Source: Bacteroidales bacterium (GTDB lineage: Bacteria > Bacteroidota > Bacteroidia > Bacteroidales > WCHB1-69). Taken from it: a stretch of DNA of 5,862 nucleotides. The position numbers and the translations under genes are program-made. The notes under the pieces are model-generated. The model made no database searches. It saw only the letters and a list, made by a program, of their open reading frames with translations, and had not been told where the DNA came from. The DNA lies in the NCBI GenBank assembly GCA_031272415.1, contig JAISTU010000058.1, forward strand, positions 1 through 5,862, given 5' to 3'. How positions within the stretch are numbered: the stretch's first letter is position 1; every line of letters starts with the position of its first letter. Shown here one piece after another: positions 1 through 5,559 of the stretch.

Positions 1-17
1 AAGATTGTTTTATGATA

Positions 18-45
18 GTAAAGACGGTACACGCACCGTCTCTAC
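18..45. repeat. Imperfect 28-bp palindrome, left copy of a flanking pair
   Basis: The segment begins GTAAAGACGG and ends CACCGTCTCTAC, and it pairs with its own reverse complement with a few mismatches. It is closely related to the perfect palindrome at 156-183. It lies outside any gene and has no open frame. It resembles the short REP-like palindromes scattered between genes in many bacteria. Its role is unknown, and in RNA it would fold as a hairpin. Confidence 0.8.
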
Positions 46-52
46 CTGCCCA

Positions 53-150
53 TCGTCTGAACTGTGATTTGGAATGATTAAAATGATTACTATGATTATT
101 TAAAATCATAATAATCACATCAATCATACGAAAATCAGTGGTTCAGACAA
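53..150. repeat. Long imperfect inverted repeat (~98 bp hairpin)
   Basis: The left arm starts TCGTCTGAAC (53-62) and the reverse complement of the right arm starts TTGTCTGAAC (141-150). Pairing continues inward through several ATGATT-type blocks (75-79, 84-88 and 91-97 against their partners), with one two-base bulge, to a centre near position 100/101. The arms are internally repetitive, with ATGATT spaced about 8-11 nt apart. No protein is encoded. It sits symmetrically between the two 28-bp palindromes, so the three parts look like one composite repeat unit. It could be a non-autonomous mobile element or a transcription barrier behind the operon; neither is shown by the sequence. Confidence 0.8.
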
Positions 151-155
151 TGCAA

Positions 156-183
156 GTAGCGACGGTGCATGCACCGTCGCTAC
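156..183. repeat. Perfect 28-bp palindrome, right copy of the flanking pair
   Basis: The sequence is identical to its own reverse complement across 28 bp, beginning GTAGCGACGGTGCA and ending TGCACCGTCGCTAC. It is GC-rich against an AT-rich background. The partner at 18-45 differs at a few positions, so both derive from one family. It lies about 95 nt beyond the stop of the last operon gene and could form a strong RNA hairpin there, but it has no T-run immediately after it in either direction, so intrinsic termination is only a possibility. Confidence 0.85.
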
Positions 184-266
184 AAAAATGAGGTAATGAG
201 GTTAAAATACATACATCTGTTATTTTGTTTAGAAAATAAATAAAGCGAAGTTTTTTTTAATTAATA

Positions 267-280
267 AAAGGATGACCTTT
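267..280 (-). terminator. Weak hairpin at the end of the operon
   Basis: Read on the minus strand, AAAGG, a TCAT loop and CCTTT form a 5-bp stem that overlaps the stop codon of the last gene. Eight nucleotides further comes a run of eight A, not T, so this is not a canonical intrinsic terminator. It is listed only because it is the sole hairpin directly at the operon end; the 156-183 palindrome is an alternative. Confidence 0.2.
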
Positions 281-1172
281 AAAATTTATGCGATAATTGC
301 AGGAATTTTTCAATATAAAGCCGTATTTCTTGCAAATATTTCATATAAGTTGCATTTGCTGCAAGATAGTCTTTTTCTATAGTCTCCATTTCTATAAATG
401 CGAAATTTACATCTTGTCCGATTTGGTTTATTTCTATCGCATCTATATCGTTAGGAATATATTTTGCAGATAACACAAGTAATGGCAAAACAAATTCAGA
501 CACCAATAATTTTCTGTCTTTCATTTGATTATCGTCTATTATTTGGGGATTATTCAAAGTTTTATGTTGCAATTCTGAATAATGTTTCAAAAAACTATCT
601 GCAATATCACATGTTGCATTGCCTTCTGTCAATATACTTCTTTTGTTCCACAATTCATAATATTTGAAGTAGAGTAATTGTCGATAAAGAAAAAAAAGTT
701 TTTCATATTCATTGTATTTATTGATGTAATATTGGTGCTTCTGCTGTAAAAAGACTTGTGAACTGCTCAATGAGGCTAATTTTGAAAATAATTTATAGAT
801 GATTTCTGTACTCCCATTTTCTTTTTTTTGATGTTGTTTATAAATATTATGTACACGAATATATTGTAAATAGTCCGTTCTTAATTCCAGTATCACAGTC
901 AGCATAGAATTACGGTCTTGTTCGTACTGTTTCAAATACTCTATTTGTTGTTCTATCATTTTCTTAGTGTTACAAACATTATCATTAAAGAATTGATTAT
1001 CTGCCTCTTGCAATAACTTATTTTCTTTTTCCCTGTCTCTGCTTTCTTTTTTATAAATGTAATTTGCCACACAATATGCACAAAAAACACCAATTATTGC
1101 AGCGACAAAGGTCAAAGCATCTCCAAGAGTAGTAGTGCAGTAAAATATGTAAGAAATAGATATTCCGTTCAT
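279..1172 (-). CDS. Single-pass membrane protein with cytoplasmic helical domain, unknown function
   Basis: This 297-residue protein is not recognised as a member of a named family. One transmembrane helix lies at about residues 16-40 (core FVAAIIGVFCAYCVA). It is followed at once by a highly charged stretch (KKESRDREKENK), so by the positive-inside rule the C-terminal ~255 residues should be cytoplasmic. Residues ~41-90 are rich in E, K and Q and probably coiled coil; the rest appears mostly helical. A second hydrophobic patch near residues 225-240 (VLPLLVLSAKYI) is short and more likely part of a fold than a second membrane span. I see no nuclease, kinase or peptidase motif. The ATG is 15 nt after the stop of the preceding gene, which supports co-transcription as the last gene of the cluster. 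It is the only member without an exported domain and so could couple the envelope components to the cytoplasm (inference). Confidence 0.8.
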   Translation of the reverse strand: MNGISISYIFYCTTTLGDALTFVAAIIGVFCAYCVANYIYKKESRDREKENKLLQEADNQFFNDNVCNTKKMIEQQIEYLKQYEQDRNSMLTVILELRTDYLQYIRVHNIYKQHQKKENGSTEIIYKLFSKLASLSSSQVFLQQKHQYYINKYNEYEKLFFLYRQLLYFKYYELWNKRSILTEGNATCDIADSFLKHYSELQHKTLNNPQIIDDNQMKDRKLLVSEFVLPLLVLSAKYIPNDIDAIEINQIGQDVNFAFIEMETIEKDYLAANATYMKYLQEIRLYIEKFLQLSHKF

Positions 1173-1187
1173 TGTATTACTGTTTTT

Positions 1188-1721
1188 TTATTCACTTTGT
1201 TGTATAAAGTTTTCTATGTCTTTTGTGTTACAAATAAAAACACCATATTCTGAGTTTCTTATTGTGAAAGTTATCGAATACTTTTGATTTTTATAAATGG
1301 TTTCTCTATCCCCGTTATCAGATACTTCCGACTTTGTTTTTACATAACCTTTTCCTTTTGTTTCGGTTTCTATTCGCATAAAATGTTGTTTATTTGTTAC
1401 ATATACGATAGCATTGATAAAATCAGTAATTTTGAAATAAATAAATATTCCTTTTGCAGGTCCAAATTCATTATTAGGAAATATCCATACTGTTGATATT
1501 CCTTCACTTGATTCATAAAACCATCCTTTATTAGACAAAAAATCATTTACATGCATCAATGATTTACTCTCTAAAAGTTTGAGCAAAACATCCAAACTTA
1601 ATTGATATTTTGTCGCTAAAGATTCTTGTTTCTTTTGCTGTTCGGCTGCAGCTTTGATACTTTGTCCGTGGCAAATTGCAATTATAATTAAAAATGTTAA
1701 AAAACACAATATTTTTCTCAT
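1188..1721 (-). CDS. Small secreted protein of unknown function
   Basis: This is a 177-residue protein with a clear N-terminal signal peptide: MRKIL, a hydrophobic core to residue 16, and probable cleavage after Gly19 (ICHG/QS). The Cys at 17 is preceded by Ile and does not make a proper lipobox, so a soluble periplasmic or secreted product is more likely than a lipoprotein. Residues ~22-60 are helical and charged. The remainder alternates aromatic and polar residues (GWFYESSEG, IFIYFKITDF, YSITFTIRNSEYGVFI), which suggests a beta-rich domain. I recognise no catalytic motif. It starts 8 nt after the stop of the WG-repeat gene and ends 15 nt before the membrane-protein gene. Its start context, AAATATGAGAAAAATA, closely resembles that of the WG gene at 3490, which suggests related signal-peptide-coding ends. 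Function is unknown. Confidence 0.82.
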   Translation of the reverse strand: MRKILCFLTFLIIIAICHGQSIKAAAEQQKKQESLATKYQLSLDVLLKLLESKSLMHVNDFLSNKGWFYESSEGISTVWIFPNNEFGPAKGIFIYFKITDFINAIVYVTNKQHFMRIETETKGKGYVKTKSEVSDNGDRETIYKNQKYSITFTIRNSEYGVFICNTKDIENFIQQSE

Positions 1722-1729
1722 ATTTCGTT

Positions 1730-3490
1730 TTATCTATTATACATTGCATCTAATTCCGATATTAGGGCTTCCATTGCATCTTTTGTGTAACTTACAAGCA
1801 AAGTAAGATACTCCAAGTCGTATAAAATCACGAAACTACGCTCGCCATTCTCTCCATATACATAATAATAGTTGTAATCATTAGACTCATGTAGTTTCCC
1901 ATAAAATCTGCCATAGATTCTTGCTTCTCCGGCAGTCCCCATCTTGACATTGTACGTTTTTTCTATTTCCTTTTTGATGCCAAAAGCACAAGCAGATGCT
2001 GTTGTTTCATCTTGACAACGAAATACATACTTAATGGCATTTAATTTTGACAAAAAATTATACTCTTTCCTGTTACCATTGTAATTTCCCCAGTAATCGT
2101 AAGTGGAAATATTTTTATACACAGGTGTGGAGAAATAAAAGACTGTTTTTCTCAAATATATTCCATCAAGTAAATGTTTTCCGGAAGAATATTGGTCTGC
2201 ATATAAACATGTCGCTTCATATGGTCCGGTTGCATTGATATAATCTCCGTATGCTGCATTATTCACAATATCTCGCAAAGAAGTTAAATTACTGAATTCT
2301 TTAAAAAGTTGATTTGAGTCTTGCACAAAAAATGTGTTAAAAAATGCAGTGGCATCGTAGTAGTTACTTATAACGGCGGAATTATAATAGTTCCTCACAG
2401 GATTATAAAAAGGATAACTACGCGCATAGAAGTATATATATGACTTATCGACTTCCCGTCCTCCAACATCATCAAATTGTGGATTAATGATATATTTTCC
2501 TTTTTTATCAATAAATCCCCATTTATCTCCGTCTTTTATAGCAGCAATATCTGTATAGAATGGTAAAGCATTTTCAAATTGTGGGTTAATAACATACTGC
2601 CCTGCTTTATTTATATATCCCCATTTATCCTCTAATCTAACAAGTGCCAAATCATTGCAGAAAAAAGTTGCCACATCAAATTGTGGATTAATCGCAATTA
2701 TTCCATCTGTATTGATATATCCCCATTTTCCTCCTATTTTTACTGCTGCCAAATCTTCTCTAAAAGGTGTAGCATCGTCAAATTGTGGATTTATTATTAT
2801 ATTGCCCTGTTGGTCTACATAGCCTCTTTTTTGGTCTCCTTTACAAAACACAGCCTTCCCTTCATTAAAACTCATGCATGAACCTAAGTCAGAAATAGTG
2901 ATTTTTCCATCTTTCCCAATAAAAATAAAGTTGCCTGAATGTCTTTGTTGAACCAGCGCTAAATTTTCAGAAAACGATAGTGAAGATGTGTAAGGTAATT
3001 CTTTTAAAACGATTTTTCCTGTTTTATCAACAAAATTGTAAAAAATTGTTTGCCCATTCGTATCAGGCTCTGATTTAGAAGTGGTAAATAGCGATAAGCC
3101 ATCTCTGAAGGTATAAACCATTTTAGCATCTTTGAGAGTAAATTGTAGAAGCCCTGTCTTATTAATGCAAATTGGATAGCCTCCTTCTGATACGACAAAA
3201 GCAAGGCCTTCGCTAAATTCTGTACCCTCCATGTATGTTGGTTCAATAACGAATTTCCCTTTTTTGTCAATGTAACCAATCTTTTCATTTTGTCTAACTC
3301 TGGCTAAGCCGTCAAAGAAAAACCCAGCTTCCTCAAATTGTGGATTGATAGCATACTTGCCTTTGTGGTCGATGTATCCCCACCTTTTTCCATACAGCAC
3401 AGGGAGCAATTCTAAATCCGTTTCGTCTGCTGTACAAGCCAAATTGATTATGCCTAATAGACACATAAGTAGCATAAGTATTTCTCGCAT
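1730..3490 (-). CDS. Exported WG-repeat protein with novel Tyr-rich C-terminal domain
   Basis: From this ATG the product is 586 residues. Residues 1-21 look like a signal peptide (MREILMLLMCLLGIINLACTA). Cys19 sits in a poor lipobox, so lipoprotein status is uncertain. Residues ~35-344 hold nine repeats of about 30-35 residues of the WG type: W/x-G-Y-I-D/N-x-x-G-x-x-x-INPQF, then a hydrophobic D/E-L/G-A-x-V strand. Repeats 1, 2 and 6-9 are canonical; 3-5 are degenerate and lack the WG pair. WG repeats are probably binding modules, often seen in exported Bacteroidota proteins, with no known enzyme activity. Residues ~345-586 are a separate domain rich in Tyr, Phe and Asn that I do not recognise. 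Start choice: the open frame reaches 3622, but that would overlap the TPR gene by 73 nt. An ATG at 3535 (601 residues, 14 nt after the TPR stop) is a real alternative. I prefer 3490 because it gives a compact signal peptide. Confidence 0.88.
   Translation of the reverse strand: MREILMLLMCLLGIINLACTADETDLELLPVLYGKRWGYIDHKGKYAINPQFEEAGFFFDGLARVRQNEKIGYIDKKGKFVIEPTYMEGTEFSEGLAFVVSEGGYPICINKTGLLQFTLKDAKMVYTFRDGLSLFTTSKSEPDTNGQTIFYNFVDKTGKIVLKELPYTSSLSFSENLALVQQRHSGNFIFIGKDGKITISDLGSCMSFNEGKAVFCKGDQKRGYVDQQGNIIINPQFDDATPFREDLAAVKIGGKWGYINTDGIIAINPQFDVATFFCNDLALVRLEDKWGYINKAGQYVINPQFENALPFYTDIAAIKDGDKWGFIDKKGKYIINPQFDDVGGREVDKSYIYFYARSYPFYNPVRNYYNSAVISNYYDATAFFNTFFVQDSNQLFKEFSNLTSLRDIVNNAAYGDYINATGPYEATCLYADQYSSGKHLLDGIYLRKTVFYFSTPVYKNISTYDYWGNYNGNRKEYNFLSKLNAIKYVFRCQDETTASACAFGIKKEIEKTYNVKMGTAGEARIYGRFYGKLHESNDYNYYYVYGENGERSFVILYDLEYLTLLVSYTKDAMEALISELDAMYNR
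2459..2830 (-). repeat. In-gene WG tandem repeats with 102-bp period
   Basis: Within the WG gene, the last four repeats (residues 221-344, with W or its equivalent at 222, 256, 290 and 324) are spaced exactly 34 codons apart. The 10-mer CAAATTGTGG, the complement of codons for PQF, recurs on the plus strand at 2473, 2575, 2677 and 2779, always 102 nt apart, and once more at 3334 in repeat 1. A second conserved block (ATCCCCATTT, the WGY segment) recurs at the same period in the first three of these units. Base-level conservation is concentrated in these blocks, which points to tandem duplication of a 102-bp unit followed by divergence. Confidence 0.85.
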
Positions 3491-3549
3491 ATTTATTCTG
3501 TTAAATTTGTTGTAAATAAATGATTTAATGTTCATAACTGTATATTTAT

Positions 3550-4398
3550 CTATTGTTTTTTTATCTCTTCGTTTTTCTTTTTCAATTCTTCTGTTCCTAT
3601 TTCCAATGCTTTGTTGAAACATTGCTCTATCTCTGGAATATCTTTGTATTTTTTATTTAATTCAATTTGTACAAAATACCAAGCCATATATTTAGACACA
3701 TCTATATCCAGTGCTTTTTTGAAACATTGAATTGCACCTGTTTTGTTATTCTGCAAAACATGACACACCGCCATTTCACACCAAGCAGTAACATTATTGG
3801 AATTGAGAGAAATTGATTTTTGAAACCAGAGTTTCGCTTGTGCATAATCTTTTTTGTCTGCATAAACGATGCCTAATTGTTCATGAAAATCAGCATTGTT
3901 TGGCTCTATTACTATTGCTTTTTCATAACATCTAATAGATTCGGCATGATTACCTTTATCAAAATATACGTTTCCCATTCTGTACCACGAATCGGCATCG
4001 TTTGGCTCAATATCAATGGCTCTTCTAAAACAGAATAAAGCAGTATCTAAATATTTCCCGTTCCCTTTTTTTGTATATAAACAACCATAAGTGCATCCCA
4101 TAATACTCCACGCATATGAATAATTTTTATCGAAAAAGACACATTGCCTCAAATAAACAATCGCTTGTTCAAATTCACGTAGTTTAAAATGGGTAAAACC
4201 CATACATAGAAGTGTAGATGAATTATGGTCATCAAACTCCAATGCTTGTTCATAACATAAAAGCGCATTCCTATAATCACTCTGTTCAATGTATGCATCT
4301 CCTTTGTCTAACAATGTTTCTATTTCTTCAGTACTTTTGCTTTGTGAATAGCTATTTATGCACATAATACTTAACAATATAATACATATATACTTCAT
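3550..4398 (-). CDS. Exported TPR-repeat protein
   Basis: The 282-residue product starts with a signal peptide (MKYICIILLSIMCINSYSQS), probably cut after Ser18 or nearby, so it should work in the periplasm or at the cell surface. From about residue 24 it is a chain of 34-residue tetratricopeptide repeats: ~24-57, 58-91, 93-131 (with a small insertion around KKGNGKY), 134-167, 168-201, 202-235, and a degenerate seventh to ~268. TPR hallmarks are clear: W-x-x-x-G-x-x-Y at 138-145, the helix-B motif A-I/L-x-C-F/Y-x-K/R-A-I/L in several repeats, and the closing I-E-P-N-[DN]-A-D twice (130-136, 164-170). The C-terminus is a charged lysine/glutamate tail. TPR solenoids bind protein partners and have no catalysis of their own. 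The gene begins 13 nt after the stop of the preceding secreted-protein gene. With the WG protein next to it, it may supply a binding scaffold in an envelope complex (inference). Confidence 0.93.
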   Translation of the reverse strand: MKYICIILLSIMCINSYSQSKSTEEIETLLDKGDAYIEQSDYRNALLCYEQALEFDDHNSSTLLCMGFTHFKLREFEQAIVYLRQCVFFDKNYSYAWSIMGCTYGCLYTKKGNGKYLDTALFCFRRAIDIEPNDADSWYRMGNVYFDKGNHAESIRCYEKAIVIEPNNADFHEQLGIVYADKKDYAQAKLWFQKSISLNSNNVTAWCEMAVCHVLQNNKTGAIQCFKKALDIDVSKYMAWYFVQIELNKKYKDIPEIEQCFNKALEIGTEELKKKNEEIKKQ

Positions 4399-4411
4399 TT
4401 TATTTTTTGTT

Positions 4412-4870
4412 TTAGAATATCGCTTTTACGTTAAAAATTATCAACATACTTTTTCCTTCTTCCGAATAAAGCACCTTTATCTCTTTATTTTTAGTGTCGA
4501 AAATGTATATGTATTTATTTCCTACATCACTTGTTACGTAGAGCCACCAAAAATCATTTTCTTCATCATATTCGCTGGAAGTAACATAATAAGCCGATTT
4601 TATTGTTTCCGTAGTATGAATAAACATCGTTGCTTCTTTGTTCATTACAAATAACGAGTTTTCTTCATATCCTTTACAGTTATCAAACGTTTCCAATACT
4701 TCATTCCAAGTACAATATTCTCGATAATTGCAACTGAATGAGGTTTGTGCTTGCAAATGATTACTCGTACTCAAAAATATTGCCACAAATCCTATGACAA
4801 CTAATATTTTTAAGTTTCTTTTACTGTTAGGCACTTCGGTTTTAGTGTTTTTGCATGGTATTCGTCCCAT
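4412..4870 (-). CDS. Small secreted protein of unknown function, first gene of the cluster
   Basis: From this ATG the product is 152 residues. The N-terminus carries a signal peptide whose positive region (NSKRNLK) precedes a hydrophobic core (ILVVIGFVAIFLS), with probable cleavage after Ala41 (HLQA/QTS). The mature part has three cysteines (47, 53, 65), a WW pair at 108-109, and a beta-like C-terminal half containing SDVGNKYIYIFD. I do not recognise a named family. The start is uncertain. The frame is open upstream to an ATG at 5473. Nearer candidates are ATG 4942 (176 residues, n-region too long for a usual signal peptide), ATG 4870 (chosen), and GTG 4834, which gives the most compact signal peptide (140 residues). 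The stop lies 13 nt before the TPR gene, which supports one transcript. Confidence 0.75.
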   Translation of the reverse strand: MGRIPCKNTKTEVPNSKRNLKILVVIGFVAIFLSTSNHLQAQTSFSCNYREYCTWNEVLETFDNCKGYEENSLFVMNKEATMFIHTTETIKSAYYVTSSEYDEENDFWWLYVTSDVGNKYIYIFDTKNKEIKVLYSEEGKSMLIIFNVKAIF

Positions 4871-4966
4871 GGTTTGTGCTGCATCCTTGTGCAGTCGGTT
4901 GTCTCCGATAACTGCTGTGATAAACTTTTGATATACTACCATAGTTTTAAAATGTATTAAATTAAA

Positions 4967-4973
4967 CAATATA
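4967..4973 (-). promoter_or_regulatory. Weak candidate -7 box near the first cluster gene
   Basis: On the minus strand TATATTG resembles the Bacteroidota -7 consensus TAnnTTTG only partly, with a TTCG as a poor -33 element about 18 nt upstream. It would give a short leader to the ATG at 4942. It is listed as an alternative to the stronger box at 5513-5520. Confidence 0.22.
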
Positions 4974-5091
4974 TTATTATAAATAAATTTGCGAAAAATG
5001 GAATAAGACTCCCAAGATGTCCAATTACATAAAATCTTGAAAATCAATAAATTAACACAAAAACCAAAATCCTCCGTAAGGGTCCTTGTAA

Positions 5092-5111
5092 GGGTGCGAT
5101 TAATCGCACCC
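5092..5111. repeat. Perfect 20-bp palindrome
   Basis: GGGTGCGATTAATCGCACCC equals its reverse complement. It is preceded by two direct copies of GTAAGGGT (5076-5083 and 5088-5095, the second running into the palindrome) and followed by a block of repeated CTCAATT-like words (5129-5152). The GC-rich stem in AT-rich DNA, together with the flanking short repeats, marks it as another interspersed-repeat unit, different in sequence from the one at 18-183. A dimeric regulator site is possible but not shown. Confidence 0.75.
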
Positions 5112-5163
5112 CCACCAAAAATTTTCAATTTTTCACTCTCAATTCTCAATTCAAAAAAAGTTG

Positions 5164-5171
5164 TATCTTTG
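5164..5171 (+). promoter_or_regulatory. Bacteroidota-type -7 box on the plus strand
   Basis: TATCTTTG fits the TAnnTTTG consensus recognised by the primary sigma factor of Bacteroidota and is followed by CAAATTTG. No convincing TTTG -33 element is found about 20 nt upstream, which is mostly CTCAATT repeats. Transcription would run rightward, antisense to the operon leader and into the nested hairpin at 5189-5247. No substantial plus-strand protein follows; only tiny frames occur (for example ATG at 5199, eight codons including the stop). Confidence 0.5.
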
Positions 5172-5188
5172 CAAATTTGATTTTTACC

Positions 5189-5247
5189 ATCAACAGCATG
5201 TTTTCCGAGTGGAAAATTTGACAACAAAAAATGTCTAAAGTGTTGAT
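5189..5247 (+). ncRNA. Nested hairpin, candidate small structured RNA
   Basis: An outer 7-bp stem (ATCAACA at 5189-5195 with TGTTGAT at 5241-5247) encloses a perfect inner hairpin (TTTTCC at 5201-5206, loop GAGT, GGAAAA at 5211-5216). The structure begins about 17 nt after a plus-strand -7 box, as expected for a short non-coding transcript or leader. I do not recognise an Rfam family. Its far end is unclear: no intrinsic terminator is obvious, although an 11-bp inverted repeat lies at 5314-5353. The same stems would also fold in the minus-strand leader transcript, so either strand may be the functional one. Confidence 0.35.
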
Positions 5248-5288
5248 AATCTAAACGAGGGTGGGTGGGGTTAGATTCTTGGTGGTAA

Positions 5289-5310
5289 TGTGTGTGTGTG
5301 TGTGTGTGTG
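5289..5310. repeat. (TG)11 dinucleotide microsatellite
   Basis: Eleven uninterrupted TG units, read as AC repeats on the minus strand. In the open upstream frame it encodes alternating Thr and His. Such repeats are prone to slipped-strand changes of 2 nt, which would shift the frame. Just to the left are three G-runs (5259-5270). Confidence 0.95.
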
Positions 5311-5313
5311 TTA

Positions 5314-5353
5314 CACTTTTTTTCGGATTATTTAAAAACTTTGAAAAAAAGTG
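5314..5353. repeat. 11-bp perfect inverted repeat
   Basis: CACTTTTTTTC at 5314-5324 is the exact reverse complement of GAAAAAAAGTG at 5343-5353, with an 18-nt loop between them. It starts four bases after the TG microsatellite. In RNA it would form a stem dominated by A-U pairs. It is not a canonical terminator because no T-run follows the stem in either direction. Confidence 0.65.
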
Positions 5354-5512
5354 AGTTTTAAAAAGCGACAAAATAGGCATAATTCTCTCCCTTCCCGCCA
5401 CTTTTGATGCCAGGTCAACAGCCATAATGCTGAAAATAATAAATAATAAAATATGTAAATCACTCATAGTCAATATGTTATAAATTTTTTATATTTAGTT
5501 TTATCTATTTTG

Positions 5513-5520
5513 CAAAGGTA
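5513..5520 (-). promoter_or_regulatory. Probable -7 box of the minus-strand operon
   Basis: On the minus strand TACCTTTG fits TAnnTTTG exactly and is followed by CAAAATAG, very like the plus-strand box at 5164-5171. The -33 region is a T-rich stretch without a clear TTTG. Transcription would start near position 5506 and run left, giving about 33-39 nt to the ATGs at 5473/5467, or a leader of about 635 nt to the ATG at 4870. It lies between the nuclease-tail gene and the operon, so the cluster probably has its own promoter. Confidence 0.6.
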
Positions 5521-5559
5521 CATATTTTTTTGGATTAAAAATAAAAAATGAAAAAAAAA

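Larger units (their letters stand above)
4943..5473 (-). other. Long open upstream frame or 5' leader of the operon, coding status unresolved
   Basis: This stretch is in frame with the first operon gene and contains no stop from ATG 5473 (or ATG 5467) down to it, which would give a 353-residue product in all. The beginning looks protein-like, with a hydrophobic segment (ILLFIIFSIMAVDLA) and then a basic stretch. The middle is clearly low-complexity or repeat-derived: it translates the TG microsatellite as alternating Thr-His and the palindrome at 5092-5111 as part of GGAINRTL. An ATG-led frame following a good -7 box at 5513-5520 could encode a small membrane protein. Alternatively the whole stretch is an untranslated leader with a fortuitously open frame. 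No competing gene is visible on the plus strand. Confidence 0.4.

Noticed and set aside
18..183. CRISPR array
   Set aside because: There are only two palindromic copies, they are not identical, and the sequence between them is itself an inverted repeat rather than a unique spacer.
184..278. tRNA, riboswitch or small gene between the repeat and the last operon gene
   Set aside because: The stretch is A/T-rich, without cloverleaf pairing, conserved aptamer words or a useful open frame.
464..667. Plus-strand open frame of 67 codons inside the membrane-protein gene
   Set aside because: It lies wholly within a long, well-behaved minus-strand gene, has no recognisable domain, and reads as a shadow frame of AT-rich coding DNA.
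1284..1496. Plus-strand open frame of 70 codons inside the second small secreted-protein gene
   Set aside because: Opposite a minus-strand gene with a clear signal peptide; the translation is unstructured F/Y/I/C-rich sequence without features of its own.
3004..3288. Minus-strand open frame of 94 codons within the WG gene
   Set aside because: It is another frame of the repeat-coding DNA. The WG frame has regular repeats and this one has none.
3491..3622. Longer start for the WG-repeat gene at 3622 (630 residues)
   Set aside because: It would overlap the TPR gene by 73 nt and put a basic 44-residue tail before a normal signal peptide. ATG 3490, or possibly 3535, is more credible.
4358..4654. 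Plus-strand open frame of 98 codons, very hydrophobic
   Set aside because: It runs opposite two minus-strand genes across their junction and is rich in Phe/Ile because the minus-strand codons are A-rich. It has no start context or domain.
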